In this document: positions 1 through 11,693 of the stretch, in pieces
Position numbering within the stretch: position 1 is the stretch's first letter
How the letters are laid out: every line of letters starts with the position of its first letter
Source: Cololabis saira
Lineage: Eukaryota; Chordata; Actinopteri; Beloniformes; Belonidae
DNA length: 64,000 nt
NCBI RefSeq assembly: GCF_033807715.1
Contig: NC_084610.1
Span: 200,001 to 264,000 of the forward strand
Reading direction: 5' to 3'
The notes under the pieces: model-generated
Database searches by the model: none
What the model saw: the letters and a program-made list of their open reading frames with translations, nothing else
Told to the model about the DNA's origin: nothing
Made by a program: the position numbers and the translations under genes

Positions 1-1053
1 CAAAAACAACAAAACAACCCACCAAAATAAACAATGAATGTGGGTTCCCCACTCAAAAAATAAAGTTCACTGTTCTTCACAGTTCTGGTTCCTCAGAGTT
101 CTGGTCCTCAGCACCGGTCAAAGCAGTCAGTCAGTCAGTCAATTAGTCAATCTGGGTGCTGGGTCCAAGTGTGTGGTTGAGTGAATAGGGCAGAAGAGAT
201 GAATGGGGGGGGGGGGTTTGCTGCAGTGGCCTACCGCTGTGGCAGACACATGATTACTGTTGAGTATGATTCCTGGTTCTTCCACGTGGACTCCTGATCA
301 CTGGATTCTGGAATAGCTCACCATCCGGGATCACAAAACCTGGCCTGGTCAAACATAAGGCCAGAGCTCTTATTACAGGTTATCATTTACACAGAAAATA
401 ATTATCTGCTGGTCATCTTAACATGCATAAATGTACTGATTAAATAGCTCAAGCATTTAAACTAAGCAGTACTTGCGCACTGAATGTGCGTTCCTCACCG
501 CAGCATCAGCTGTTACCAATCAGCTGATTGACACGCTACGTCAACATAAAACAAACATTTTAACAAAAGACCCGGTAATTAAACAAGCAAAACAAAACAA
601 AACAAAACATGCCTTACTGGAAGTGCTAAAGTTCAGGTAACTCAGTCATTTGGAAAAAAACTAAATGACTAAACTTAAAACACAACTCACCAATTCAGGC
701 AGTCAAGTATTCAAAAGGTTTCTGACATCGACAATCAAGTATTCAGTTTCAGACTTCGACAACCTCCCGACAGCCAGTGGACAATCTGCAGTTGGCAACA
801 AAGTGGCTGTTAACCGTCATATGACACTAATTGTGAAAACGCCAGCAACAGTTTACTAACCTGCAGCCGCTCCGCTCCGTGCATCAGCTCCCATTCATCA
901 ACAATGAGAGCGTCTGCTTCCTGTAAATAGCGGAGCGGCTCAGCTGATTGGCTGAACGCTAGTCACATGACGTCACACTGACGGGGTCTGAATGAGCTTA
1001 AAATGAGTTTATTTTAAATATTAAATAACTGCTCATTTAGCACCTGGGTTACA
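1..1053 (-). mobile_element. 3' LTR (partial) of a minus-strand Ty3/Gypsy retrotransposon
   Basis: Bases 1-1052 repeat bases 7723-8774 in the same orientation with only about six substitutions that I could find (for example near 469, 589, 637, 712, 750 and 1001) and a small difference in a poly-G run. That is roughly 99% identity. The element reads on the minus strand, so this copy is its 3' LTR. Its inner edge at 1053 reads TGTAACCC on the minus strand and is directly preceded by a purine tract. The outer end lies before base 1. The high identity indicates a recent insertion. Confidence 0.85.
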
Positions 1054-1065
1054 TCCTCCCCCTCT
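1054..1065 (-). other. Polypurine tract of the Gypsy element
   Basis: On the minus strand AGAGGGGGAGGA lies immediately before the 3' LTR start (TGTAACCC). This is the expected position and composition of the plus-strand priming site of an LTR retrotransposon. Confidence 0.75.
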
Positions 1066-1098
1066 AAATCCATGCACGTCCCGTTGCATGCTAAGAGG

Positions 1099-3538
1099 CT
1101 ATACTACATGGATCTTTGAAGTAGGAAAGGACTTGGACCCATTACTGTCACTCAAGGCTGCAGCGTAGGCTGAAGACAAACTTTGGAAAAGAGACTGTAC
1201 AATATTAATTAAAGGATGGCCTAACTGATGGTACTGAAACCTCTCTGGTTGTTTTCTGTCTCTTTGTGAACGTCTGAGGGAGCTTTCAGTCTCAGGGGTG
1301 TCACTTGGATTGGTAACAGGTTCAGTAGACATGTCAGCGGGGTCCAATACTAGTTCTCCAGGCACTTCATGTTCAGGTAGGTTTTCGTTGAGTAGGGTAT
1401 CAGTGGGAAAGTTCTCCACGGAGTCAAATAAGTTGTTTTCCTCCACAGATCCAGGTAAGTTGTTTTCCTCCACAGATCCAGGTAAGCGTCCATCATTGTT
1501 CTGCACATCAACTTCCAATGTTTGTTCCACAGTAATGGGTTCAGGCAGATGCTCCGCTGTGGGCGGAGGGCCCAAGGTTGACGGTGATGAAAGTTTGGAT
1601 GATAGAGAGGCAGGGTCGACAGCTTTGGGGGTCTTAATCTCCTCTTCAGCATCGAAATGCCCTCCCACAGTAAACTTAGCGGCTGAAAATGACTTCTAGA
1701 GACCCAAGTGTTGAAAGTCTCGTCATCATCACAAAAGTCTAGATCAGCAGTGTCAGGTTCATAGTTGGCTGAATGACGACGTGTGCGTGGCCGGCGGACA
1801 GGCGTAGGCGGAGAGAGTTCTTCTGCTGTTTCACAGGGAGGAACCCGCAAGGAAGAAGAAGATCCCTATGCAGGGTGCGTTTAGGGCCGTCTTTGGTTTC
1901 CGGACATGCAGTGTAGACTGGAAGCTTTCCAGGCAGTTTGATCACAACATAGATGTCAGCCTCCCACTTGTCCATAAGTTTGTGTTTGCCACGGATACGC
2001 ACATTCCTGACCAAGACCCTGTCACCCACATCCAGTTCTGAAGTAGTCACCTTTTTGTCGAATCTGACTTTATTTCTTTCTGCTGTTTTCAGAGCATTTC
2101 GAGAAGCTAGTTGGTAGCTTTCTTGCAACCGGCTTTTGAGATCTTGCACATATTGAGAGTGAGATTTGGGCTGATCTCTCAAAGGTAAACCAAAAGCCAA
2201 ATCAACAGGAAGTTGAGGTGAACGTCCAAACATGAGCTCATAAGGAGTGAACCAGTTACTTCATTACGAGTGCAGTTATAGGCATGGACCAAGGGCTTCA
2301 CAAATTCTCGCCACTTTGATTTCTGCTTATTTTCCAAAGTTCCCAACATATTGAGCAATGTTCGGTTGAATCTTTCAACGGGATTTCCCCGAGGGTGATA
2401 TGGGGTGGTTCGAACTTTCTGAATTCCAGAAACTTCACACAGTTCTTTAATCAAGCGAGATTCAAACTTGGTCAGTGTGCAACCTCTCCGGGATACCATA
2501 GTAAACAATAAAGTTATCCCACAAGCATTTTGCTACAGTCTTTGCTTTTTGGTTGGGAGTGGGAATAGCTACTGCAAATTTGGTGAAATGATCAGTTAGC
2601 ACAAGAATATCTTTAGTGTTGCTGGTATCGGGTTCAAGACTGAGAAAATCCATGCACACTAACTCCAAAGGACGGGTTGCTTTAATGTTCACCAGTGGAG
2701 CTGCTTTCTCAGGCAAAGCTTTCCTGCATATACAGCGATCACAGGTCTTGATTTTGTGTTGCACAGCTGCTGCCATTTTGGGCCAAAAGAACCGTGTTCG
2801 GACAAGATCTAGAGTTCGCTTTATGCCCATGTGACCCATGTCATTGTGTAAGCTCTGTAAGACAAGTGCTCTTAGATCTTCAGGTAGAACCAGTTGATAA
2901 GAAATGTGTTCCCCTTCTTGCCTTCGCCGATACAGAATTTCATTCTGTAACTCAAGCTTGTTCAACTCCCTCAACAGAAGTGGAAGTTCAGGGAGTTCTG
3001 TCCTTACAGTTGGAGGGATCTTTTCTCCAGATTCCATTTGGAAGATGATTTCACGAATGCATGGATCAGCTCGCTGTTTTTCTTTGAGGTCGAAATGGGA
3101 TAACGATGGAATGACAGGTAAACCAGTCAGATCCTCCGAGACATAACTGTCCGGAATTGCAGCTGCAGAAAGAGCAAGAGACTCCACCAGTGTAAGACTG
3201 CACTGACTGAAGACAGAATCATGATTAGTTCTGACCAGGCAACCCTGGCAGATAGCATCGATAACATCTGAGGAGAGCACCTCGGTGGAATTGGCATCAG
3301 CCAGGTGTTCCTGAGTGAAGCGATTTATGCGATGCTGCTCTTTCTGAGACTGGCTATCATCCAGATAAGTCCCATGAGGCTTCCGAGAGAGTCCATCAGC
3401 ATCAAGATTTTGTTTACCAGCGCGGTACTGAAGCTTGAAGTTGAAAGTTGACAGAGCAGCCAGCCATCTGTAGCTGGTTGCATCTAGCTTTGCAGAGGTG
3501 AGTATATATGTGAGGGGATTACTGTCTGTGTTTCTCAT
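1099..3538 (-). pseudogene. Gypsy pol, integrase part (broken)
   Basis: This holds the end of RNase H, then integrase. In 2462-3538 (minus) the HHCC zinc-binding region is visible (H-N-D-M-G-H and C-D-R-C), followed by the first two catalytic aspartates (in C-M-D-F and L-H-T-D-Q). The reading frame breaks right after the second aspartate near 2475. The catalytic glutamate region (N-P-V-E-R-F-N) continues in another frame at 2179-2508. A further frame change near 2235-2255 leads into the basic C-terminal domain (1739-2233). The polyprotein tail in 1099-1668 is rich in Ser, Glu and Pro and carries a short internal duplication (L-P-G-S-V-E-E-N-N). The several small lesions make it non-functional as read. 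An assembly or sequencing error at one or two sites is possible. Confidence 0.85.
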
Positions 3539-3835
3539 GAAACTTTTCAGTCACACTCCACTTGAGTGCCAGAAACTCAAGTTTATGTGCGGAATATCGT
3601 GACTCACTGTAAGACAGACCACGGCTGGCAAAAGCAATAACTCTCAGCTTTCCATCCTGCTCTTGATATAAGGCGGCTCCCAGCCCAGTAGTACTGGCAT
3701 CAGTATGCAAGATGTACGGTTGATTTGGGTCTGCAAACCCAAGGACTGGAGCAGTGGTGAGTTTCTCAATGAGAGTTAGGAAAGCATCTCGACACTGAGA
3801 GGTCCACCGACCTTCAAATGGGTGCTTCGGATCAT
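3519..3835 (-). pseudogene. Gypsy pol, RNase H part (broken)
   Basis: The minus-strand frame contains H-T-D-A-S and A-L-K-W-S-V, typical of the Ty3/Gypsy RNase H. The frame is lost near 3540, where a short stretch seems deleted before the T-D-S-N-P-L block that resumes in the next frame. It is also out of frame with the reverse transcriptase upstream, with a break near 3835-3850. Confidence 0.8.
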
Positions 3836-4881
3836 GATACTGATTGCTTGTCCCTTTTAACCTTTACAGTTTCTCGCAATGGTGGATAACCACGAGTGAG
3901 CTCGTTAAGGGGTTTAACTATGACGGCGTAGTCTTTAATGAACCGTCGATAGTAGCCCGAGAAGCCTAAGAAGGACTTCAGTTCTTTCAGGTTTCGGGGA
4001 ATTGGCCAAGTTTTTAAAGCATTGACTTTTTCAGGATCTGTTTCAACTCCATTCTCAGATACCACATGCCCTAGATATCGAACAGACGTCTGAAAGAACT
4101 TGCATTTCTCATGTGACAGTTTCAATCCATACTCCTTTAACCGAGTGAGTACTTTCATCAGCCGGATTTCATGCTCCTCCAGAGTGTCAGAGAAAATGAT
4201 CAAGTCATCCAGAAAGACCAGCACTTCCTTCAGGTGTAATTTTCCCATGCATTTTTCCATCAATCGCTGGAACGTACTAGGTGCATTTGTTATGCCCTGT
4301 GGCATGCGATTGAACTCCCAAAAGCCAAGTGGAGTAACAAAGGCTGTCTTAGCCTTGTCTGCCTCTTCCACTTCAATCTGGTAATATCCAGACTTCAAAT
4401 CAAGCACGGTAAAACATTTGGATCCTGTTAATGCTGAGAAAGTTTCTTCAAGGTTGGGTAGGGCATAGACATCTTTTACTGTTTGCAGATTCAACTTTCG
4501 GTAGTCTGTACATAGACGTACAGCTCCATTTCGTTTTCTCACGACCACGATGGGTGAGGAAAAGGGTGACTCTGACTCTCTTATGACACCAGCCTCCAAC
4601 AACTCATGAAGGTGCTGACGCACTGCCTCAATATCATGAGGATGAATAGGCCGGGCCCGATGCTTGAAAGGAGTGTCATCCTTTAGTTTGATGTGATGCT
4701 TTACTTTATCTGTACACCCAACGTCCAAGTCATGGTGAGAAAATACCTCAGGCATTTCAAGGAGCTTGTTGGTGATACGCTCCCTCCATTCTGATGGCAG
4801 TGGAGAGTCACCAAAGTTGACTTTCAAGTCTGGCTTTAAGGGTTTATCAGGAGCAGGCAAGTTTGTGACACTGTGCTGCAA
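3832..4881 (-). pseudogene. Gypsy pol, reverse transcriptase domain
   Basis: This open frame of about 349 codons (minus) carries the full Ty3/Gypsy reverse transcriptase core: T-V-L-D-L-K-S-G-Y-Y-Q with the first catalytic Asp (residue 161), R-M-P-Q-G, and F-L-D-D-L (residues 223-227) with the two further catalytic Asp. The domain itself looks intact. It is separated from the protease frame by one in-frame amber codon at 4945-4947 and from RNase H by a frame change near 3840. The listed start is an alternative codon inside the polyprotein and not a true initiation site. Confidence 0.9.
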
Positions 4882-4944
4882 TATTATGCTGTGAAAAGCT
4901 CCAAGTTCTGCAATGACAGTGAGGGATGGAAGAGTAATTGCTTG

Positions 4945-5727
4945 CTATGTCTCATTGGTGACCACAACGGGTATTTTGTATGGTGCAGTAGAAGGAAAAG
5001 TAACAAGACAACTTTTGACACAAAGGCCACCAGGCAAGGATGACTGAGTGGGATGTTCCACCACCGTCCACCGGTCTGTCACAAGAGTATGAATTTTAGC
5101 TAATCCCTCAAGGATGACACTATGGCCGGCAGGGATGAGTGTTGGTGTCTTGCTCAGCATCCTCACAACTCCCACATTGCCCTCTTTGTTCTGCTGGTGC
5201 CGTAATTCAAGCGTTTTTAGTAAGGCTTGGTAGCCATAAAGACTGGGCTGCTGATGTGTAGCATCGCTATCAAGATATTGCTCATAGAGCACATCCAAAG
5301 TGTTTGTCCCTATCAAGACTTGAGATGGGGTTTCAGGGCGCAAATCTGGGACCACAAGAGCAAGGGTTGGTACATCAATATCTGCTCCCAGAAAGTCTTT
5401 GGGAAAGCTAACTGTTAGCTCAACGTAGCCCAAATATGGCACAGACTGCCCAGCAGCACCCTCAACCTCTAACAGGTTGTTAAGATGTTTTACTGGCTGA
5501 TCAGACAGGTAGTGGTTGTAAAAAGACACTGGGACTGTGGTGACTTGAGAACCTGTATCCAAAAGGCAGTTGCGGTCAGCACCAGCTATTTTAACGACAG
5601 CTGTGCATCTTGAACCAACTAAACCTTTAGGCAGTTTAACAAGTGGGTGTTTTACCATTGACTGCTTATTAGCACAGCGCTTGTGCTGACGGTTAGCAGG
5701 ACATTTTTCATCAGTTCCAGTCCCCAT
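4945..5727 (-). pseudogene. Gypsy pol, aspartic protease and linker
   Basis: The frame contains L-L-D-T-G-S-Q (Asp at about residue 57, near 5557-5559), the active-site motif of a retropepsin, followed by a hydrophobic beta-rich stretch and a later L-I-G-T-N-T block. It ends at an amber codon (4945-4947), after which reverse transcriptase continues in the same frame. Confidence 0.85.
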
Positions 5728-5837
5728 TCGTCCTGTAATAGGAACTGTGGTTAGTTTAAAGCTAAAGTTGGAAGCTGAGGGATGTTGAGTATCCCATTTG
5801 CGACACTTTTCATTGAATTGTCTCCTTTTTTCTGCAA

Positions 5838-7469
5838 CTAATGCAGGATTTGGCTCACCATCACACTGAGGTTTGATGTGGCCATCCTCCCCACACCTGA
5901 AACAGTAACCTGGTTTTGGTCTGAAAGAGTTCTCTGGGATAATGGCACATGTTTAGCAGATTTTTCAGTTTTTGGTCTCTCAACCTGCTTACTGGGATGT
6001 GACGATTTGGAAGTAAAAGCAGGTTTGGCGTTGTGCTGGTTAGCTGTAAGAGCTGCTAACTGGCGTTGAATATCTGCCATTTGCTTTGCCAATTGCTGGG
6101 TAAGTGTGGTTAGTGCAGCATAGGCTCCTTTCTCCTTTTCATCATCGTGAACAACATGCCGATGAGATGCCACTTTCTGCTTGGTAACACCAAGATGTTG
6201 CTTCATGCGCAGACTTTTAGCTGCTTCACGATCTTCTTCTGTTCGGAGAAGCAGTAACAGTTCAGCAAAAGGAGGGGGGTTTGCTTTCTTTTGCTTCAGC
6301 TGAAGCTCTGAGATAAGTGAGTTATCCCAACAGCCTCTACAAAACTGATTTAGCAGATGTTTATTAACTTCCCCCACAGGTACACCACCTCTTTTCACAG
6401 TAAGGTTCAAAGCTACCTGCAGACGCTGCAAATAGACTGATGGCTTTTCACCTGCATCTTGGAATGTATCCATGAATTTAGCATACAACTCGTCACCATC
6501 TTGAACTGTGCCAAAAGCTGAATCATGTTGCTATAAATATACAGCAGGCAAAGTGTCAGGACTTAAGTGCTTGACAACATCAGCGGCTGGTGGAAGAAGA
6601 CTTTCAAGCAATTTTCTAGACCGCTGAAGATCTGATACAGCAGGAACTTTCATAAGTAAGTCGACACTAGAACGCCATGTATCATAGTCTGCTTCCTGTG
6701 GAGGCCTCTGTATTTTGCCTGAAAAAACTCGAAGTCTCTGGGATGAAAGCATGTGCATAGAGGTATCTTCGCTCTTTACTATGTGCTCAACCACATACCG
6801 TTGGACTTCGGGTGGATTGACGTCATCAGCAGCGATAGTGTTAGATTTTATCCTAGCACTTTGAGCTCTGGGCAAGGGCTTGAAGACTGGATGGGCTGCA
6901 CTTCCAGGAGAGATTTTCCAGGGTGACTGGGGTGGAGATTTTATCTCTGGGGCGCCGCCCTCCTCCTCCTCCTCCTCCTCCTCCTTCTCTTCTTCTTCAG
7001 CTGTAATGGCAAGTTCAAGAGCAGTGATGGATTTACTGATGTGAGACATCATGCCTTTAAGAACTTCAGCATAGTTAATGCCACTGACTTTAGCTAGTTG
7101 CTTCAGGTCTTCAAGATATGCTTGAGTCTTTTTGTCTCCTTCCCTCTCAGCATACATACTCGACAGGTCTCTGATGTGATAAGTATTTTTCCCATCTTTA
7201 GTGACAAATGTGTATGGTAGTAGGGACTCTAAGGTTATAACAGCAGTTCCTGAACTATATTCTACAACCCAGTTTTCGTGAAAGTCGGACTCTATTGCAT
7301 CCACTACTGTTGCTCTACCAATAATCCCATATTGTTTGAGAAAATCTATGACCTCTTCTACTTCAGATAGGTCCTTAGTGTTTCCACTGACCAACACAGC
7401 ATTAGGAATTTTGATACTAAGGTTGTCAAATACCTCCATCTTTTGATAGTGTTCCGACTGAATAAACAT
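5838..7469 (-). pseudogene. Gypsy gag, PNMA-like capsid with zinc knuckle (broken)
   Basis: Minus-strand frame 7469-6531 continues in frame into 6488-5838. Together they resemble the Gag of Ty3/Gypsy elements related to the PNMA (paraneoplastic antigen Ma) genes: an N-terminal part like PNMA proteins, an acidic Glu run (about residues 160-172), then the capsid domain. A single amber codon (6531-6533) interrupts the capsid-coding region. A CCHC zinc knuckle (C-F-R-C...H....C) is encoded at 5863-5904 but in a different frame from the upstream gag, so a frameshift lies between about 5905 and 5960. The start at 7469 is chosen because the similarity begins there and it follows the leader. Confidence 0.8.
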
Positions 7470-7550
7470 AGTGCTTATTCATAACTGTATTGTGAGGGTA
7501 TCTTGATCATTGCACATCATAATTGGTTCTCCTGGCTAGCTCACCAAAAT
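7470..7550 (-). other. Leader and primer-binding region between 5' LTR and gag
   Basis: Reading on the minus strand, the 5' LTR appears to end at 7551 (the edge is ...CTACACA). It is followed within a few bases by TTTGGTGAGCTAGCCAGG, which is where a tRNA primer-binding site is expected. I could not assign the tRNA. The gag start follows about 80 bases later. Confidence 0.45.
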
Positions 7551-8774
7551 TGTGTAGCATATATTTGGCTGTAACTACTGAAATAAAATGCAGCAAATAG
7601 CTAGAGGTAGGCTAGTAACCTCAGAAGACTAGATTCAGCCGAGGAGAACACGTATGATGCACAATGAATGAAGACACAGAGGCAATAAAAATAAAAGAAA
7701 ATACATCAACTCAAAACCATCCCAAAAACAACAAAACAACCCACCAAAATAAACAATGAATGTGGGTTCCCCACTCAAAAAATAAAGTTCACTGTTCTTC
7801 ACAGTTCTGGTTCCTCAGAGTTCTGGTCCTCAGCACCGGTCAAAGCAGTCAGTCAGTCAGTCAATTAGTCAATCTGGGTGCTGGGTCCAAGTGTGTGGTT
7901 GAGTGAATAGGGCAGAAGAGATGAATGGGGGGGGGGGGTTTGCTGCAGTGGCCTACCGCTGTGGCAGACACATGATTACTGTTGAGTATGATTCCTGGTT
8001 CTTCCACGTGGACTCCTGATCACTGGATTCTGGAATAGCTCACCATCCGGGATCACAAAACCTGGCCTGGTCAAACATAAGGCCAGAGCTCTTATTACAG
8101 GTTATCATTTACACAGAAAATAATTATCTGCTGGTCATCTTAACATGCATAAATGTACTGATTAAATAGCTCAAGCATTTAAACTAAACAGTACTTGCGC
8201 ACTGAATGTGCGTTCCTCACCGCAGCATCAGCTGTTACCAATCAGCTGATTGACACGCTACGTCAACATAAAACAAACATTTTAACAAAAGACCCGGTAA
8301 TTAAACAAGCAAAATAAAACAAAACAAAACATGCCTTACTGGAAGTGCTAAAGTTCAGGAAACTCAGTCATTTGGAAAAAAACTAAATGACTAAACTTAA
8401 AACACAACTCACCAATTCAGGCAGTCAAGTATTCAACAGGTTTCTGACATCGACAATCAAGTATTCAGTTTAAGACTTCGACAACCTCCCGACAGCCAGT
8501 GGACAATCTGCAGTTGGCAACAAAGTGGCTGTTAACCGTCATATGACACTAATTGTGAAAACGCCAGCAACAGTTTACTAACCTGCAGCCGCTCCGCTCC
8601 GTGCATCAGCTCCCATTCATCAACAATGAGAGCGTCTGCTTCCTGTAAATAGCGGAGCGGCTCAGCTGATTGGCTGAACGCTAGTCACATGACGTCACAC
8701 TGACGGGGTCTGAATGAGCTTAAAATTAGTTTATTTTAAATATTAAATAACTGCTCATTTAGCACCTGGGTTAC
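7551..8774 (-). mobile_element. 5' LTR of the Gypsy retrotransposon
   Basis: Bases 7723-8774 match 1-1052. The inner 172 bases are inferred to be LTR because the TG/CA-type edge falls at 7551. The inferred length is about 1.22 kb. The outer edge differs by one base from the inner edge of the other LTR (c at 8775 against a at 1053). Flanking L2 sequence begins right after it. Confidence 0.8.
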
Positions 8775-10040
8775 CTGGGTAACGACAAATCCTGATCGAA
8801 AAACAACACCAAGGTTTCTCACAGTTGCACTGGAAGCCATCGCAACACCATCTAATCCCTTCCTAAAATGCTCTGGACCGAGAATGATAACCTCTGTTTT
8901 ATCTGAATTTAGAAGCAAGAAGATTTCCGGACATCCAGTCCTTGATGTCCCTAAGACATGCCTGAAGTTTAACTAACGGTTCTGTTTCATCCGGCTTCAT
9001 AGACAAATAGAGCTGCGTATCATCAGCATAGCAATGAAAGTGTATGCCGTGATTCTGGATTATACTTTCCAATGGCTGCATGTATAAACTGAACAAGATT
9101 GGCCCTAGCACTGAACCCTGCGGAACACCATAACAGACCCTTGACTGTTCTGAAGAAACCTCATGTACATGAACAAACTGGAACCTGTCAGATAGATATG
9201 ATTTAAACCAACATAGAGCTGTCCCTTTAATCCCAACAACATGCTCTAACCTGTGCAGTAAAATGCTGATCTACAGTGTCAAAAGCAGCACTGAGGTCCA
9301 GTAGAAACAGTATGGACACTAATCCCTTATCTGAGGTCCAGTAGAACCAGTATGGACACTAATCCCTTATCTGAGGTCCAGTAGAACCAGTATGGATACT
9401 AATCCCTTACCTGAGGTCCAGTAGAACCAGTATGGACACTAATCCCTTATCTGAGGCCATAAGAAGGTCATTCGTGACTCGAACCAGTGCTGTCTCTGTG
9501 CTATGATGCATTCTGAACCCTGACTGAGTTCTGACTTCAAACAGATCATTTCTATACAAATAGTCACATAACTGGCTTGAAACTGCCTTTTCCAGAATTT
9601 TAGATACAAATGGAAGGTTAGAAATTGGTCTATAATTAGCTAAGGTGTCTGGGTCAAGAGAAGGTTTTTTAAGTAAAGGTTTAATTACTGCCACTTTGAA
9701 AGCCTGTGGTACATATCCTAAACTTAGGGATAAGTTAATTTGGTCCAGTATTGTCGTACCAATAAGAGAAAAAACATTTTTGAATAGTGGAGTCGGGATG
9801 GGGTCTAACATACATGTGGTTGACTTAGCTCTATTGACGAGTGAGGTCAGCTCAGGGAGGTCTATAGGATCAAAACAGTCTAGAGTCAAGTCAGAGCCTA
9901 GGGAAGTCGCTAAAGCTGAAGAAACGCCCACAACCGGCTGGTTGATTTCTTATCTAATTCTCGTGATTTTACTGTTAAAGAAGCTCATAAAGTCTTCACT
10001 ACTGAGAGCTGCAGGAATGCACGGCTCAACAGAGTTGTGA
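8775..10040 (-). mobile_element. L2/Maui-type LINE, reverse transcriptase part (degraded)
   Basis: Minus-strand frames encode the L2-type reverse transcriptase: [10 protein letters not shown] and S-G-F-R..H-S-T-E-T-A-L in 9407-9931, and Y-A-D-D-T-Q with the catalytic Asp pair in 8899-9111, then a C-terminal block D-K-T-E-V-I. The frames are disrupted. An in-place 40-bp tandem array (9291-9450) interrupts the region around the first catalytic Asp. The 3' part of the LINE is cut by the Gypsy LTR at 8774, and the 5' part ends at the hAT-like join near 10041. It is non-functional. Confidence 0.8.
9291..9450. repeat. 40-bp tandem array inside the L2 reverse transcriptase
   Basis: Four nearly identical 40-bp units start at 9291, 9331, 9371 and 9411 (unit begins CTGAGGTCCAGTAGAACCAG). 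Forty is not a multiple of three, so each added unit shifts the coding frame. Confidence 0.9.
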
Positions 10041-10041
10041 C

Positions 10042-10541
10042 CAGGGGTTAATTTGTGCCGGATCCTGCCGGAACAGGATCCAGTACCTCTCGATTTTGGC
10101 CTCCCTGTGTTCCGGGACTTATTTGGGCAGATCCGGCACCTCTCGTATATATATAAAACAATAATAATATAAAAAAGTGTAATTTTTTAAATAACTGCGT
10201 TATTTTGGGGTTGATTCAGCCGCGTCTTTCTGCCTGCAGTCACTGCACTGTGTCCAGCAATGTCCCGCCCACAGCACCATCTGATTGGTTACACACAGAG
10301 ACAGGCACGGGAAACAGCCAATCAGCGGTGAAGGCTGTGCCTACTCTGTGCTCACACAAACAGAGGAGCGGAGAATAAGTTTAGCCGGGTAGAGAAGCTC
10401 CGGAGAGGATGTCTTTGCTTCCAAGGTAAGTTAAGGCAGCAGACACCCTATTATTGTTATTCTAGCTTTCCAAAGTGCACCAGATTGATGCATTTAAATG
10501 CATTATGCTCAAAAAATTTCCCGGGGGGGAACGCACCCTTG
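10042..10541. mobile_element. hAT-like non-autonomous element or rearranged insert within the L2 copy
   Basis: The insert begins CAGGGGTTAATTTG and ends ...GCACCCTTG, a weak hAT-style terminal inverted pair (CAGGGGT / CAAGGGT). It separates the L2 reverse transcriptase part from the L2 endonuclease part, but a large stretch of the LINE is also missing at the join and the flanking 8-mers do not match. A simple clean insertion is therefore not supported. It contains a GGATCC-centred inverted motif near 10069-10090. Confidence 0.4.
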
Positions 10542-10904
10542 ATTAAAACAGTGCGTCGGCTTGTCCACTTTTTGTGAGATACCCATTGATTCTAGAAGAG
10601 AATTGAAAGCTAATTTAAGATTATCGCTTTCAACATCCATATGAATATTAAAGTCACCCACTATGATGTATTTATCTGTACTGATCAATAAACCAGATAG
10701 GAAATCTGAAAATTCAGACAGAAACTCTAGATAAGCACCAGCAGGGGGCCGGAACACTACACTAACACAACTGGCTTCTCTGATTTCCAGCTCAGAAATT
10801 TCAGACTAAGCGTGAGGCTTTCAAATGTATTATAATTGCACTTAGGTTCAATTTTTGTTTGAAGAGTGGAGTTATAAATTGCTGCGACTCCTCTGCCTCG
10901 GCCC
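10542..10904 (-). mobile_element. L2 LINE endonuclease fragment (copy 1)
   Basis: The minus frame includes Y-I-I-V-G-D-F-N-I-H and E-F-L-S-E-F-S-D-F-L, typical of the APE-type endonuclease of L2 elements. Upstream in element sense it runs into a CATC microsatellite, so the N-terminus is lost. Copy 2 of part of this fragment is at 11694-11913. Confidence 0.75.
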
Positions 10905-11688
10905 GTCCGTCCATCCATCCATCCATCCATCCATCCATCCATCCATCCATCCATATGTCCATCCATCCATCCATCTGTCCATCCATCATCCATCCATCCA
11001 AGCATCCATGCATGCATCCATCCATCCATCCATCCATCCATCCATCCATCCATCCATCCGTCCGTCCATCTATCCATGCATCCATCCATCCATCCATCAT
11101 CCATCCATCCAAGCATCCATGCATGCATGCATGGATCCATCCATCTGTCCATCCATCCATCATCCATCCATCCATCCATCCATCCATCCATCCATCCATC
11201 CATCCATCCATCCAAGCATCCATGCATGCATGGATCCATCCATCCATCCATCCATCCATCTGTCCATCCATCCATCATCCATCCATGCATCCATCCATCC
11301 ATCCATCTGTCCATCCATCCATCCATCCATCATCCATCCATCCATCCATCCATCCATATGGAGATCACCATTCTGCAGCAACATAAGGATCATACAGATG
11401 TTGACGCGAGTTTGCAGCTCTTTTTTTATCGGTTTTTACTTTCAACCTCAAGATTTCTTTTTTGAACTAATCAAAGGAAACTTTATGTGGTGAATTATTT
11501 GTGATGATTGTAAGACGAGAACATCATCAACCAGTTTTTTTAATCATATAACTGCTATTTAAAATGCAGACTTCTAGCTGAAGGGTTTGCGTTATCGTCG
11601 CCTGAAAACAACAACAGGGACTTCAATCAGTAAATGTTGGTGTTTGATTTCAGTCGACTCTGAGAGAGACATCAGGAGCTGAAACTTC
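10686..11688. repeat. Tandem segmental duplication, copy 1
   Basis: This segment consists of an L2 endonuclease fragment, a CATC microsatellite (10905-11358) and a 330-base non-repetitive flank (11361-11688). The same order repeats at 11694-12531 with few base differences outside the microsatellite. Confidence 0.85.
10905..11358. repeat. CATC/GATG microsatellite
   Basis: A long imperfect (CCAT)n tract with interspersed CTGT and GCAT variants. The His-Pro-Ser-Ile and Met-Asp-Gly-Trp open frames across it are artefacts of the repeat. Confidence 0.95.
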
Positions 11689-11693
11689 ACTAA

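Noticed and set aside
6531..6533. Programmed stop-codon readthrough in gag
   Set aside because: The amber lies inside the capsid region and not at a gag-pol junction; with other lesions present, decay is simpler.
10042..10541. Clean hAT insertion with 8-base target duplication
   Set aside because: The flanking 8-mers differ and L2 sequence is missing at the join.
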